Shown in pieces: positions 52,343-63,900 of a DNA stretch of 64,000 nt. The DNA is from Orobanche coerulescens (lineage: Eukaryota; Streptophyta; Magnoliopsida; Lamiales; Orobanchaceae), in the NCBI GenBank assembly GCA_033398695.1, contig JAWKAU010000043.1, positions 310,001 to 374,000 of the forward strand. Direction: 5' to 3'. Every line of letters starts with the position of its first letter. Position 1 is the first letter of the stretch. Both the position numbers and the translations under genes were made by a program. A model generated the notes under the pieces. It was not told the DNA's origin, did not search any database, and saw nothing but the letters and a program-made list of their open reading frames with translations.

Positions 52343-53580
52343 CAAATAGATGGGAGGTTTTCTCCTAGTCTTCATGTGTTGGGAATATCTTATCATTGAA
52401 GGTCTAAGGAATAGGCTCAGACTAGGACTAATATGATAAGCCCGGCCAAGATTCGGATTAGTCCCTCGAACTTTTATGAACATTTACATACACTATCAAT
52501 ATTGGGAGTCCACCATTGTGTTATACCCTACGGTGTCTCACTATCAGTGAGACAATAAGTTTCTTAGGATCTTTGCTTTTAAGTTTCCAGAAATTAGCAT
52601 ATTAATTTCTTTCATGAGTATGAGGTTTTAGGATTTTTGGATAAAAGAGAGTTATATGTTGTATTTTCCACCATACATATTGAATGTGCTTACTTTCACG
52701 GATTTGAGAGTTAGCTGTTATCTTTTGCGATCAATGACTGAAAGCGGCCGAGTCCTATGTTATTTTCTTGTTTTAAGTTGTTAGCTTCTGTATTGGAATG
52801 CCATGACCGTTAAGAAGTTTTGTGGCAACTGGCTCGGGAATGTTATTCGGGTTCACAGAGTCATGAATTGTCTTCAACTCTCTGACTGATTTCACTGTCT
52901 ACATGACACTGAGTAAGAACTACAATTTACATTTACGAATTACCATTCTTAGCAACCCTGAGAAGATTCTCCTAAAGTTCTTAGTGGATAATTAGAGTGT
53001 CATTCCGTCTATCTTTAATTAATTTTTGTTGTATGTCATCCTCTGTAAATAAATTAGTCATTTTTCCTTTTTTCGGTTGCAGTCTCTGCATCATTCCTCC
53101 GCATAACTGCCTATATTTCAAAATTTGATTTCCTTAAAGCTTGAGGCCGTGAAATTTTATGAATGGTCAATATTGGCACGTCTGTTATGCAATGCTCCTA
53201 AACTTGAACACCTAATAGTTGATGAGGTGCGAGTTTATGTTATGACCTGTACTAATTTGGCTCTAGCTCCTAAACTTTCTAATTGCTTGATTTTTATATA
53301 AGCTTTCTTTTTTGTAGCGGAAATGTAATGAGATTGGAGGGAGTTATAGGATTTCAAGTACGTTTTGTCAACACCACCCATTTGTTTAAGATTGCACTTC
53401 GCTGTAATGGAGCTACGCCATTTAAAGGTGAGGAAGATGAATTCAAATTGATCGAGTACTTCCTGAGAAATGGACAAGTCCTGAAGATAGTAAGACTCCA
53501 TTGCCATCCTTTTGAAAATGATAGTATCTTGCGGCTGCTGCTTTCTTTGCCCATGAAATCGAAGATCCTTTTTTAACGGG

Positions 53581-54159
53581 CAGAACATACATATCATTGC
53601 TTGACTACAGTTGAAGTTATTACTCAGGCATGCTAAATTCACTGGCTTGACTACAATTTGTTCTCTAATATCAATTTAGGAATTCTCTTGTAAGCATGCT
53701 TCTTCCTAGTATGTGTTTGGAGAAACTGGAAATTTAGGTCTCGCTGCGTAGCTTTCAGTTAAACTGCTAATTGCCATATTATGGTTCTGTTCTTTTGAGA
53801 TGATGAGTAATTATAAATTGTTATTATTTGTGGCCAAAAGACTGAAAGCACCCCACTTCTTGTAGTTTCTGTCTATATTTGTCAGTTAATTGTTTCGTAC
53901 CTTTGCCACTCTGTTAGCTTATGAGAAATGATACATATTGCTCGTCCTCTGGGCGGGATAATGTCTCCTTCCTTATCTCCAGGTAGCTAGATAATTGAAG
54001 CAATGAATGCAATAAAATTCGGGAATTTATTCTCATAATTCACTTGAAACCTTTACAGCATTGAATAGAAAAAATAAGAAATGAAGCGAATACAGAAAGT
54101 CAAAAACACAAATCACGCAAGCCTGTTACAGATTATTCATCTCACAATGTGCTCCTTAA
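53581..54159. other. F-box pseudogene tail and XTH 3' UTR
   Basis: No coding frame. The part near 54000-54159 is the likely 3' UTR of the minus-strand XTH gene. No other feature was seen. Confidence 0.4.
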
Positions 54160-54928
54160 TTAGAACCTGGGAAGTTTGCACTCGTGAGTTGTCCCATTAT
54201 GAAACCTCTTATTATCACCGCAATAGTCATAGAGCCTGTACTTCTGTTGAACCCATCGCATCCTGTTTCTTCTATTAGCATCGAGCTGGTAGGTCTGCCA
54301 TGAATTAGGCTCAGTTTGAGACCTACAGGCGTCACCTGATGGTCCAGGTGCACAGGCACTGATCTTAAAGTTTCTGTAGTATGCAATGAAAGGAGCTTTG
54401 GTCCAATCTGTCTTGATTCGTCCGCCCTGTGTAGCCCATTCTTCAGCATTCCACAAGCTGCAGTATACCCTCATCGGTTGGCTTCTAGGGAACGGGATGT
54501 TATGTTTGTTGTGATTGTTGAATACTCTAATAGGGATATTATCCACCAAAAACCTGAAACAATACAAATGTTTTTGCTAGTATTATTTAGCTGAAGATCA
54601 TTGTATAACACATACGATTCATGGTGATGGTGCAGGATGTATAATTCTTACACAATACGCTGGAGATTCCAGAGAATTGAGTAGGTGTGATATGCAGCTG
54701 TTGGATCGAACCACAGACGGAATTGTTGTTCCTTGTCTCCTTTCCCCTGGGCAAAAACATTAGTATGTACTGTGTACGGTTCTCCACTTACATTACCAAG
54801 AAACTCGAAGTCAACTTCATCGTGTCCTGCCCCTTGAGAGGACAACTGTATCAAGCAGAGAGAAGACCGGTATCATTTCTCATTAGCTTTGTTATCATGA
54901 AACTTGTATACCAGATTGAAAATATGGA

Positions 54929-54975
<47 letters not shown>

Positions 54976-55273
54976 TTACGAAGAATGTGGTGACAGATCC
55001 AGCAGAGTCTCCAGGTACAAGCTTGATTTGCATGTCGAATCTACCACATACATATTCCTTCTTGGATTGGAAACCTGAACCGGAGAAGTTGTCCATCGAC
55101 AATGAAAGTCCTCGGCCAGCATCAATGATCTTGCCGCGACCATTTCCCCAGTTAATCTCAGCATCAGTGTTGAAATCGGCTACACAGGGAGTGTAGCCGA
55201 AACACGCTAACACCACAAGTAGTGAAAGCATTTGCAAACCTGAAAGAGGTTTGGAAATGGAAAAGAGTCCCAT
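54160..55273 (-). CDS. XTH: xyloglucan endotransglucosylase/hydrolase
   Basis: Exons (minus): 55273-54980, 54845-54652, 54553-54160; 882 nt, 293 residues, phases consistent, GT-AG introns. A signal peptide of about 32 residues ([16 protein letters not shown] core) sends it to the cell wall, where it cuts and rejoins xyloglucan chains during wall loosening. The GH16 catalytic box is [11 protein letters not shown] (usually HDEIDFEFLGN; both Glu and the Asp are kept), followed by the N-glycosylation site NVSG. Other motifs are [37 protein letters not shown] and [17 protein letters not shown]. The XET C-terminal domain has four cysteines ([24 protein letters not shown]). Length and layout match the XTH22/TCH4-like group. 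Fully open, so probably active. Confidence 0.96.
54933..54973. repeat. (TA)n microsatellite in XTH intron 1
   Basis: About 20 TA units immediately downstream of the exon 1 donor site on the minus strand. Confidence 0.95.
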
Positions 55274-55381
55274 TTCCTGTTGTAAATGGTAGTAGTGTAA
55301 TTGATAAGAGAACTATTTGAAGTGTTTTGGGTTGAGTAATGAAATAGTAGTGTTGTTGATTTGTATGTAAAGTTGAGGCCT

Positions 55382-55396
55382 GCCTTTTATATATAG
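55382..55396 (-). promoter_or_regulatory. TATA box of XTH
   Basis: On the minus strand CTATATATAAAAGG lies about 110 bases before the ATG, giving a 5' UTR of about 80 bases. This is a strong canonical plant TATA box. Confidence 0.75.
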
Positions 55397-55844
55397 TATA
55401 CAATGCTTGTCTGGAGTTGACAATTATTCATACAGGTGCCATGTTCCAGATTTGTGCTTAATAATTAATTGGTTTATTATGTGTATAAAAACGCTCATTT
55501 AAAGGATCATGCAGTATCGTGCCATATCTTGATTGATTAGATTGCATCAATTTGGGAGAAATTTTGAGGATCAAACATGTTGGAGATTTTTTTTTTTTTT
55601 TGTTTTGCTCCACACACGCACACAAGGAGGATCGTCCCCTGTCCTGAGTCCCCACCAAGAGGCTCGAGCTCACCCCCGATCTAGAGGTAAGTTTGCCAGC
55701 TAAAAGTTTAAGGATTGATTATTTCTTGTTTGGTGTGTCGGAAAGCTGAGAGGTTTAAATTTTTACGAAGTTTGGGTACCAACTAAAAGTTCGAGTAAGT
55801 TTTTTGAGAGACAGGATCCTTAAGAGAAGGGATTAACTAATTAC

Positions 55845-56104
55845 TGTTGGAATATTTACTCCACATATTCATAAATAGTGTTTTGATGATTAAGTTGCTA
55901 AACAAAGTAAAACAACAAAGAGGCGAAGCAAAACAACGAAGCAGACGAAGACGCAAAAAGCTGTCCAAACTATATGCATAACGTATTTAATGAATGTAGC
56001 GTAGCGTACGTAAGGGGATGACTATAGCGTACGTAATATGAAAGGCGTTAACGTACGTAACTAAATGTATCAGAATTCAAACAAGATGAACGTTGGAGAT
56101 GACG
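55845..56104 (+). repeat. truncated LTR of the gag-only element family
   Basis: TGTTGGAATATTTACTCCAC and following words (tgatgattaagttgctaaa, gcagacgaagacgcaaaaag) match the start of the minus-strand LTR at 48754/52342. It holds GCGTACGTAA and GTTAACGTACGTAAC motifs. The copy stops after about 260 bp. Confidence 0.8.
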
Positions 56105-56208
56105 TTTGAGAGACAGGATCCTTGAGAGGGGATTAACTAATTACATATTTAGCAACAAACAACATCAAAAGTTACATGACGTTTAGTAATGCATGTATAT
56201 TAAATATA

Positions 56209-56379
56209 GAGTAATGCTACTTTCACAATACACTTGACAACGAGGTTGACAATTTGAGTATGTGGCACGATCCTGTGAAGTGAGATAAATGTGATTGTGA
56301 CATTTCACTTTTATCTCACTTCAGGATCGCGCGTAAACAATTGTCGGCGCCGTTGTCAGATTACAAAGTAGCATTACTC
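56209..56379. mobile_element. Mutator-type MITE, 171 bp
   Basis: Inverted ends GAGTAATGCTACTTT and AAAGTAGCATTACTC are flanked by a perfect 9-bp duplication TTAAATATA (56200-56208 and 56380-56388). Nine bases is the MULE signature. The paralogous site in copy 2 (57827-57835) is empty, confirming the insertion. A palindromic core (gtgacatttcac region) lies inside. Confidence 0.9.
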
Positions 56380-56775
56380 TTAAATATATAGTGTTTGAAG
56401 CTAAACATGATTCTTTGTCAACTTACTCTCTCGATCCACCGAGGACGTCAACCCCAAGAAGACGAAACATGATTTGCGGTGTCAAATTGAAAATAACATA
56501 CATACACCTCTCAAGTCCAATTCCCTCTGCCCAATTTCAAAAGTGACATACGAGCTTACGTGTGAATTGGGCTTACGTGTGAACCATTCAAAGGTCACGA
56601 ATTACTCCTAAATTAGTATTATGTAAAAAATTAATTTTCGCACTCGAAAAAAAAAAATTGTAAATTCGAGAGGGTCTAAGTGGGTATATGGGTATGGGCC
56701 GCAAACCATACAGTTGGGCGGAGAAACTCAAAAGTTGGACAATTGGAAGAATTCCTAGTTGTACGATTCAATTGA

Positions 56776-57654
56776 CAAATCAGATTCGGACACGCGTCCC
56801 CTCATCATGACACCTAGAAACCCTGAAACCGAATCGATGCGACTCTCGAAGAGGCGTCCCTTCAAGAGATCTTATCCTCCTACAAGCCGGATCGGCCTCA
56901 GTATGAAACGACCCTAGCCCCGGCCAACCCGGCACGGCCCTGGGCTCGGGGGCTCTTGTTGATGGCCCATCCACCTTGGCATCCACGTAAGCACTCCAGG
57001 CAGCTGAATCGGCCGAGCAGAGCCTGAAGCCGAACCGATTATGAACCCGATTTTCTCCCGGGCTCGTTAAAAATCGGACCGGGCAGAAACGTCAAAACCG
57101 ACCCGGTATCCAATCCAGGAGGGCCGAGCAGATCGAAGATAAAAACGCTCCGATTCAAGATTACAACAAGGCCGACCTGAACGGCGGGAGACCCGAGGCC
57201 AGGCCCGGCGGATAAGCGTCGCGAAGCATGCGGGATGTGCCCGCATGCCAAGTGCATCTTTGTCATGTCCCTTCCCGAAGCAATTCTTAGAGGCCGCCAC
57301 GTGTCTAAGGCATATTTACAGTCTGACAAGTGTTTTGGGCATATTCCCCAATATTTGCCAGTTGTCATCTCCTGACTGGCCGAGATTGCCTATATATAGA
57401 AGCAATATACAGTGAGAGGGGATCTTTGGACTTTTGGCATTTATGAAAAAAGAGAGAAAAAAGAGAGAATTTGTAATAACTAAGAAAAACAGATAGACCG
57501 GCACAAAAATATTCAGCTCGGCTCTATTTCATATTAAGATCATTAATAAAATTTAGTGATCCAATCCTTTTCATCTTGTTTATTATTTTCTACGTAGCTT
57601 CGATCCATTCGTCCAGATCAGCACACGTGACGTTGACCAAATCAGACGTCAACA
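56776..57654 (+). mobile_element. 3' end of a gypsy-like retroelement: interior remnant and LTR
   Basis: The LTR 56957-57654 starts TGTTGATGG and ends CGTCAACA, with a TATA box (cctatatatagaag) near 57390. It is preceded by the purine-rich ctcgggggctct. 56776-56956 is remnant interior. The remaining element is missing. It lies exactly between the two copies of the duplicated block. Confidence 0.65.
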
Positions 57655-59389
57655 TTTGGTGTGTCGGAAAGCTGAGAGGTTTAAATTTTTACGAAGTTTG
57701 GCTACCAACTAAAAGTTCGAGTAGGTTTTTCGAGAGACAGCATCCTTGAGAGAGGGGATTAACTAATTACATATTTAGCAACAAACAACATCAAAAGTTA
57801 CATGACGTTTAGTAATGCATGTATGTTAAATATATAGTGTTTGAAGCTAAACATGATTCTTTGTCAACTTACTCTCTCGATCCACCGAGGACGTCAACCC
57901 CAAGAAGACGAAACATGATTTGCGGTGTGTTGTTGCCCAAAATATTTATCCGAAGATTAATATTGCTGGAAAACGGACAACAAACAACAATTGCGGGAGC
58001 ACTTCCGAGAGAAGATAAATAATACAAGATTTGCCGGGTTTGTTAGGCCCGGGCTTGAATGCTCTCGCGAGATGTTATTAATACGAATATTCGTGGATAC
58101 AAGTATTAATGAGAGAAATCTAAATACAATGAGTGTAAAAAGACTCTGTTAATCCGGCTCTTGAGCGAAGCTTGGTGTTCTTCGTCCCGCCGATAATCTG
58201 CTCGAGGAGAAAAGGCCGAGAGAAGTAAGACCGAAAGAAAGCTGTTGCCAAGAGTTGGAGATTAGCCAAGTGCTGTATATTTGCTTCTGTATTGTGTGTT
58301 CAAATCGTGAGGTTGCAGAAGGAAGCTGAAGCCTTTTTTGTGGTAAAGGTTCGATCCAGAAGAGTTTCGGTCCCTGGACAAGTGCTGGGAGCCTTGTTTA
58401 TATAGGGACAGCCGGGTCCTGTCCTTTAGCTGCCGATCGCCTGCCGGCCATTACTTTAATGGGGCGATCCACAATTTGTCAGGCTAAAGTCCAAGGAAGA
58501 TCTTGTTTGTCCGAATAAAGTCCAATGCGATGGTGGCGCCACTGGCGGTCCCAATAAGGAGCCATCACGTGTCGGAGTCGATCAACATGTGGCCCTACTG
58601 ACAAGCTTTCGGCGGCCTGTCGGCTGGTGGAGGGAATCTGTCAGGCTTTGGTCAATGGCCCGAGATTCGCGGATCTTGTCTCGGCCCTTGCACGTGGTGC
58701 CAGTCTTGAGGCTCGGCCTTCGCCGACTGGATGTCCATTGGTGGTGATCGACATGAGCGGTCGTCCCTGGCTGATCATCCGAGGTCGTCATCGGCCAGTG
58801 GATGGAGGTCGCCAATGGTCGGTCACCAAGGGTCGATCCGCAAATGCCGATAGAGGGTCGCCAGATGTCGGTCGCCAGGAGTCGGTCGCCGAGTACCGAG
58901 AGACGATCGTATCTGAGGTCGATCGCTCGGCACCGGGACTTGTCCTGGGACCTTCGGTTGGCCAGTCTAGCATGTCCGCTGGGTTAGGGCTCGGTCGCCT
59001 GATCGCTGGTCGGCAGACTCGCCTTGGTCGCTCGGCAGTAAGTCGGTCGCTCGGCCTCGGAGGCGATCGCCGGTCGGAAGGTGTTAAAACTTGACACAAC
59101 ACGATGTCAAATTGAAAATAACATACATACACCTCTCAAGTCCAATTCCCTCTGCCCAATTTCAAAAGTGACATACGAGCTTACGTGCGAATTGGGCTTA
59201 CGTGTGAACCATTCAAAGGTCACGAATTACTCCTAAATTATATTATGTAAAAAATTAATTTTCGCACTCGAAAAAAAAAAACTGTAAATTCGAGAGGGTC
59301 TAAGTGGGTATATGGGCATGGGCCGCAAACTATACAGTTGGGCGGAGAGTTGGACAATTGGAAGAATTCCTAGTTGTACGATTCAATTG
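57655..59389. repeat. duplicated block, copy 2, with a solo LTR
   Basis: Same unit as 55729-56775, continuous except for the solo LTR 57928-59101. Its first part joins the second at GCGGTG/TCAAATTG exactly as in uninterrupted copy 1 (about 56479-56493). Confidence 0.85.
57928..59101 (-). mobile_element. solo LTR of the element A family (minus orientation)
   Basis: The 1174-bp LTR runs TGTTGTTGCCC...ACACAACA in plus coordinates. The 5-bp duplication is CGGTG (57923-57927) against CGATG (59102-59106), one change; the paralogous empty site is in copy 1. Read on the minus strand it has a TATA box (CCCTATATAAAC, near 58395) and a 3' part matching 3470-3540. The region 58600-59090 is GC-rich with GGTCG/GGTCGCC words. 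Confidence 0.88.
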
Positions 59390-59506
59390 AGAATCTTAAT
59401 TAGAGTTCTAATGTTTCACGTCCACGAGGCTACAAACAAAACAGAAGGAAGCTGAGAACTCGACAATTCTTGAACATGGGAAATAATATGCAGCGAGAAG
59501 TACACA

Positions 59507-60236
59507 ATGACCGACAACAACACAACAAGAAGACCCATTGTTACCATTGATTCCAATCAAATCGACTGACGAATTCACATGCAAAATCTGCTCGGGACCC
59601 GTCAAAAGTTTCTCCAGGTGCTCTGATCATCTATTCTACACTGACTGCATAACCAAATACATCCAATTCAAGCTCCAAGGCGACAATTTAGGCAACATCA
59701 AGTGCCCTGGTACAGCCGGCCACGACCACTTTCTCGACCCCCTGGAGTGTGCCACACTCATCAGCCCCCAACTATTCATCCATTGGTGCAATCTTCTCTA
59801 CCAGGTAGCCATTATTGATTCGGACAACTGCTAGTGTCTGTACCGGAACTGCAACCAGGTGATCCTGAACAAGTGCGGTGGAAAACCGAAGAAATCAATG
59901 TGCCCAAGATGCAAGCATTGGTTGTGTTTCCAGTTTAAGAGGGCTTGGCACGCCCATTCGGGGTGCGAAGAGGGCAAGGTGTTGTACAGGGATGAAGATG
60001 ACATGGAAATCGGGATACTGTCAGAGCATGAGAAGTGGGGGAGGTGTCTGAGGTTCAAGTATCTTGTTCAGTTGAGGAGTGGATGTGTTATCATCTCTTG
60101 CAGATGCGGGATGCATTTCTGTTACGATTGCGGTGAGCAAATTGCATCACATTTCCAACATTGCAATCCCGTCCTTCTTCTCGAAGGCATTCTGGCACTA
60201 TTAATTTTCTTTGCAATTTTGTTGGTTATGTTTTGA
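59507..60236 (+). pseudogene. RING-IBR-RING (RBR) E3 ubiquitin ligase-like gene, broken
   Basis: From the ATG at 59507 (MTDNNTTRRPIVTIDS) a one-base shift after about 59570 leads into DEFTCKICSGPVKSF, the RING1 start, then DHLFYTDCITKYIQFKL and IKCPG. RING1 looks imperfect: Tyr stands where the second of the paired F-C cysteines is usual. An in-frame TAG at 59832-59834 follows DNC. The frame continues with the IBR (CLYRNCNQV, MCPRCKHWLCFQFKRAWH), RING2 (ISCRCGMHFCYDCGEQIASH) and a C-terminal hydrophobic helix (LEGILALLIFFAILLVMF). Plant RBR proteins of this layout transfer ubiquitin via a RING2 cysteine. The shift plus stop suggest a pseudogene; an intron is less likely. Confidence 0.72.
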
Positions 60237-60901
60237 TTATCTTTTTTGTTTTTTATTATCTTTTCGAAGGGGTCTAGCTCCCACGCTCGCCCCTGACGAA
60301 TGTATAACATATTCTGGTCGATCATCAAGGGGCGTCTCCTACAACATGTCCAATCAAGACTCATGATCAGAACCTGTCTAAACACTAAAGCCAATTCCTA
60401 TTGTCAGTCACATAACAAAAGGTCTCCTTACACACTTAAAACAGCTTGCCTGCAGAATATGACATTTACCGGATGATGTCTATCCTGCACCTTGGCCTCA
60501 AATGTCTGTTCATTAAAATCTCTAGGCTCCTTCGGGTTTTCTGTGAGGAACGGATATCATAACTGCAGAACTTAAAGCGTTAAAAATGGGAAATGGTTTT
60601 GGGTTTAACAGGGAGAAGGATCCAGAATGACATCACTACCACCTAGTTTTGGAGGTCCTGGAGCTGTTTAACAAGTTTGAGGAAGCTAAGATATCTTTCG
60701 TCTATCAGGAGGTAATGGTGAAGGGAAGGAAACAAAAAAAAAAAAAAAAAAAAACCCTGTAACACCTCCTATATAGTAATCTAGTTGCATTGGAGGTAAG
60801 TATGCCCGACGTGGCAAATATTTATGCCTCAAAAAGTCTTGGAAAGTCCTACCGATGGAACTATTGTAAAAATATTAATGAAATATGATTATAAGTCAAA
60901 A
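60237..60901. other. spacer with a poly(A) run
   Basis: There is a 21-base A run near 60731-60751. No gene. The last 8 bases (AGTCAAAA, 60894-60901) are the presumed left target duplication of the hAT element. Confidence 0.4.
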
Positions 60902-63900
60902 CAATGTTTTAAAAAACGCCTGAGGCGTACGCCCCGAGGCGCGCCTCAAGGCGAGGCGCGGCAAAAACGCCTCGGGGCGTTGTAATTCAGCCCGCTGGAG
61001 AGGCGCTCGCCTCAGTCGATTGAGGCGGTGGAAGAAACGCACGCTTCGAAGCGTGCGTTTGAGGCGCAAGAGGCGCGGCCCGTTTTTTTTTTTTTTTTTC
61101 CTTTTTTTACGGGCTGTTTTATAAACAGCCTAAAATAAACCTCACCCACCAAAAAACCCTCACGCCTAACCTAACCTAACCTTGAGAAGCCGCTACTCGG
61201 GAATATCACAGAGAAAGCGGCGAATTTCCGACCACGCAGAGAATTTCCGGCCGCGCCTGAAGTTCAGGCGGCAACGGTCGAGTAAAATTAGTTTTGACTC
61301 ATTTTTATTTGATTTTTTCGCGATAAGTAATAAAATCGATTTTATTTTCCACGTGATTCTGTGATTTTTTCTTTTTCGTTTTTTTCATCTCTTTTTAGTT
61401 ATCATCTTTTTTTCCTCCGAAAATTTACGGCCGTGTACGGTGGATATTATTCGAATCTTGTTTTTAATTCGCCGTGACCTCGAGTTTGTCAAATTTTTTT
61501 GTTCTTTTTTTTTAGTTGTCACAATATTTATTGAATATTATTACGAATCTTGTTTTTAATCGTAGTGATTTGTGCTTTATGGTCGCTCGAAAGGATCTGC
61601 TTGGAAGTATTGTATCAAGTGTCCAGAAGGAATGGACGGGAAATCGTACAAGTATGTAACTTGCGACTTTTGTCAAAAACCAATTAAAGGGGGGGTTATT
61701 AGAATGAAAAATCACCTTGCGGGCAATCATAAAGGTGTAGCCCCGTGCGTTAAAGTGTCGGGTGAAGTGAAAAAAGAAATTATAGAGTATTTGCAAAAGT
61801 TTGAAAAAACTAAGATGGATACGCAGAGAAATAGAGAAGAAATAATTGATCATGGCGCCTACTATCAATCTCAAAACCATCTTTAGGAAATTCAAGTATC
61901 TTGGTAGTGTTACACGGGAGTCGGGGTCGATGGATAGGTTTGTTGTGGATTTGGATGGTGATGGTGATGGTTACGCACGTAACGCAAAATCGGGAAATGA
62001 GAAGGAAGCTATTAAACAAGTGAAGTTGGACATCGGTAGATGTTTTTTTGAGAATGGCATTCCTTCTAACGTCGTGAGTAGTCCATCGTTTATTAATATG
62101 TGTCGTTCCCTTGGGAATTTTGGTCGTGGTTTTAAACCACCTACAGCTTATAAACTTAGCACGTGGATACTGGACGAAGAGGTAAAGACCACACAAACTA
62201 TTGTCGATGAAGTCAAAAAAACGTGGTCTCAAACAGGGGTATCAATTTTATCGGATGGGTGGAAGGATATAAGAGGGAGACAATTAATAAATTTTATTGT
62301 CAACAACCCACATGGCAGTGTTTTCTTGAAATCCGTCGATGCATCTGATGCAGTTAAAGATGCGAAAATGTTGTGTGAACTTCTTGATGAGGTTGTGATG
62401 GAGGTTGGAGAGGATATTGTAATTCAAGTGGTGACAGATAATGCATCAAATTATAAGGCAGCAGGAGACTAACTAATGGCGAAGAGGCCACGTTTGTGGT
62501 GGACACCATGTGCCGCCCACTGCATAGATTTGATGCTTGAGAAAATCGGAGACTTGCCGCAACATAAAAATGCGTTGACAAAATCAAAGAAGGTATAATT
62601 TCATAGTATATTACATATATATATATATATATGTGAAAGTACATATAAATATGTACAACACTGGGCAGAAAACCTTCAGCTGACTTTCAATTAGAATAGT
62701 TTTTACTTTTTAATAAATATGTACAACACTGGGCAGGTTTTAACTATTTTTCAAATATTTTTAGGTGTCTCATTTCATATATAATCACGGATGGGTATTG
62801 GCATTGATGCGAAAATATGCTAATAGAGAGCTTGTTCGCCCCGCGGCCACGAGATTTGCTACGGCTTATTTGACATTGGAAAGTATGTCTATTTCAAGGG
62901 AATCTTTAGAGCGAATGTTCACCTCTCCAGAATGGGGCAGGTCTAGTTGGGCTAAAAATCAAGAAGGGAAAAATGTGAAGAACATCATTTTGAGGGACAA
63001 AAACTTCTGGGGGAGCTTGACATATGCAATCAAGTCGACGAAGCCTCTGGTTGGTGTATTGAGAATGGCCGATTCAGAAAAAATGCCCGGGATGGGATTT
63101 TTATATGGTGCCATGGATAAGGCAAAAGAGGAAATAGCCAAAAATTTAGGAGGTGGAGAAGGAGCTTACAAAGAGATTTGGAGTATCATTGATGCCAAGT
63201 GGGACTTTCAGATGCATCGACACTTGCATGCGGCTGCGTACTTTCTTAATCCCTACTATCAGTATGATGACGACTTTTCGACACATCCGGAAGTAAAGGT
63301 TGGCCTTTTAACTTGTATGACAAAACTTTATACAGACCCACGAGTTCAAGAAAAATTGATCTTCAAATGGATGCTTTTCGGCGTAGAAAAGGATTATTTG
63401 GCTTGACGACGAAAGAACATGTAAAAACGCATCCGGTAATTTTCTGATTATTGTTTACTTTATCTTGCAGTTCTTTACTTTATTAAATGTCACCCTATTT
63501 TTTTCGATTATTGTTTACTTTCATAAATTCCTTAGTTGATTGGTGGCTTCAATATGGAGACGAGACACCGTAACTTCAAGGCTTTGCGGTTAGAATTTTG
63601 AGTCTCACATGTTCATCGTCGGCTTGTGAACGTAATGGAGTACCTTTAATCGTATATGTTGATATCTTACTTAAATTTTAAATTAATTTACTAGTCTAGG
63701 TGTACAAAATTATTTTATAATTGGATAATAATGACTAGTTTTTGTAAATATAAATGTAGATACATACGAAGAAACGGAACCGTTTGTCTACGATAAAGCT
63801 GAATAAGTTAGTTTATGTATTGTACAACAAAAGATTGAAGTTAAGGTGGTTGAAGAAAGCGTCACTTAAGGAGGATGACGACCCACTACTTCTTGATCAT

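Larger units (their letters stand above)
46212..53580 (+). pseudogene. F-box/LRR/FBD protein gene, frameshifted and split by a retroelement
   Basis: The F-box segment (46212-46320) reads ISDLGEVVLGKILLYLSTQD then AVASCILSTRWK. After a frameshift, leucine-rich sequence follows (HLDDSLLLHS, VDELKLKCDRE, LRLKVELLDLKVPL). A second shift near 46650 leads to SINELICACPALEVISVSAC (46690-46760). The 3' part resumes beyond the retroelement: AVKFYEWSILARLLCNAPKL (about 53150-53210), then an FBD domain (FKGEEDEFKLIEYFLRNGQ, 53420-53480) ending at 53576. Such proteins are substrate receptors of SCF ubiquitin ligases. The gene is non-functional here. The retroelement seems to sit in a former intron. Confidence 0.82.
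55729..56775. repeat. duplicated block, copy 1, with three foreign pieces
   Basis: About 555 bp starting TTTGGTGTGTCGGAAAGC and ending GTACGATTCAATTGA is shared with 57655-59389. Copy 1 is broken by an LTR fragment (55845-56104), a MITE (56209-56379) and at its right end by retroelement sequence (56776-57654). A 39-bp piece (gagagacaggatcc...aattac) occurs on both sides of the LTR fragment. No coding sequence is recognised. Confidence 0.85.

Noticed and set aside
58627..59132. Long open frames in both strands of the GC-rich region
   Set aside because: They lie inside the solo LTR and consist of low-complexity GGTCG repeats; no domain.
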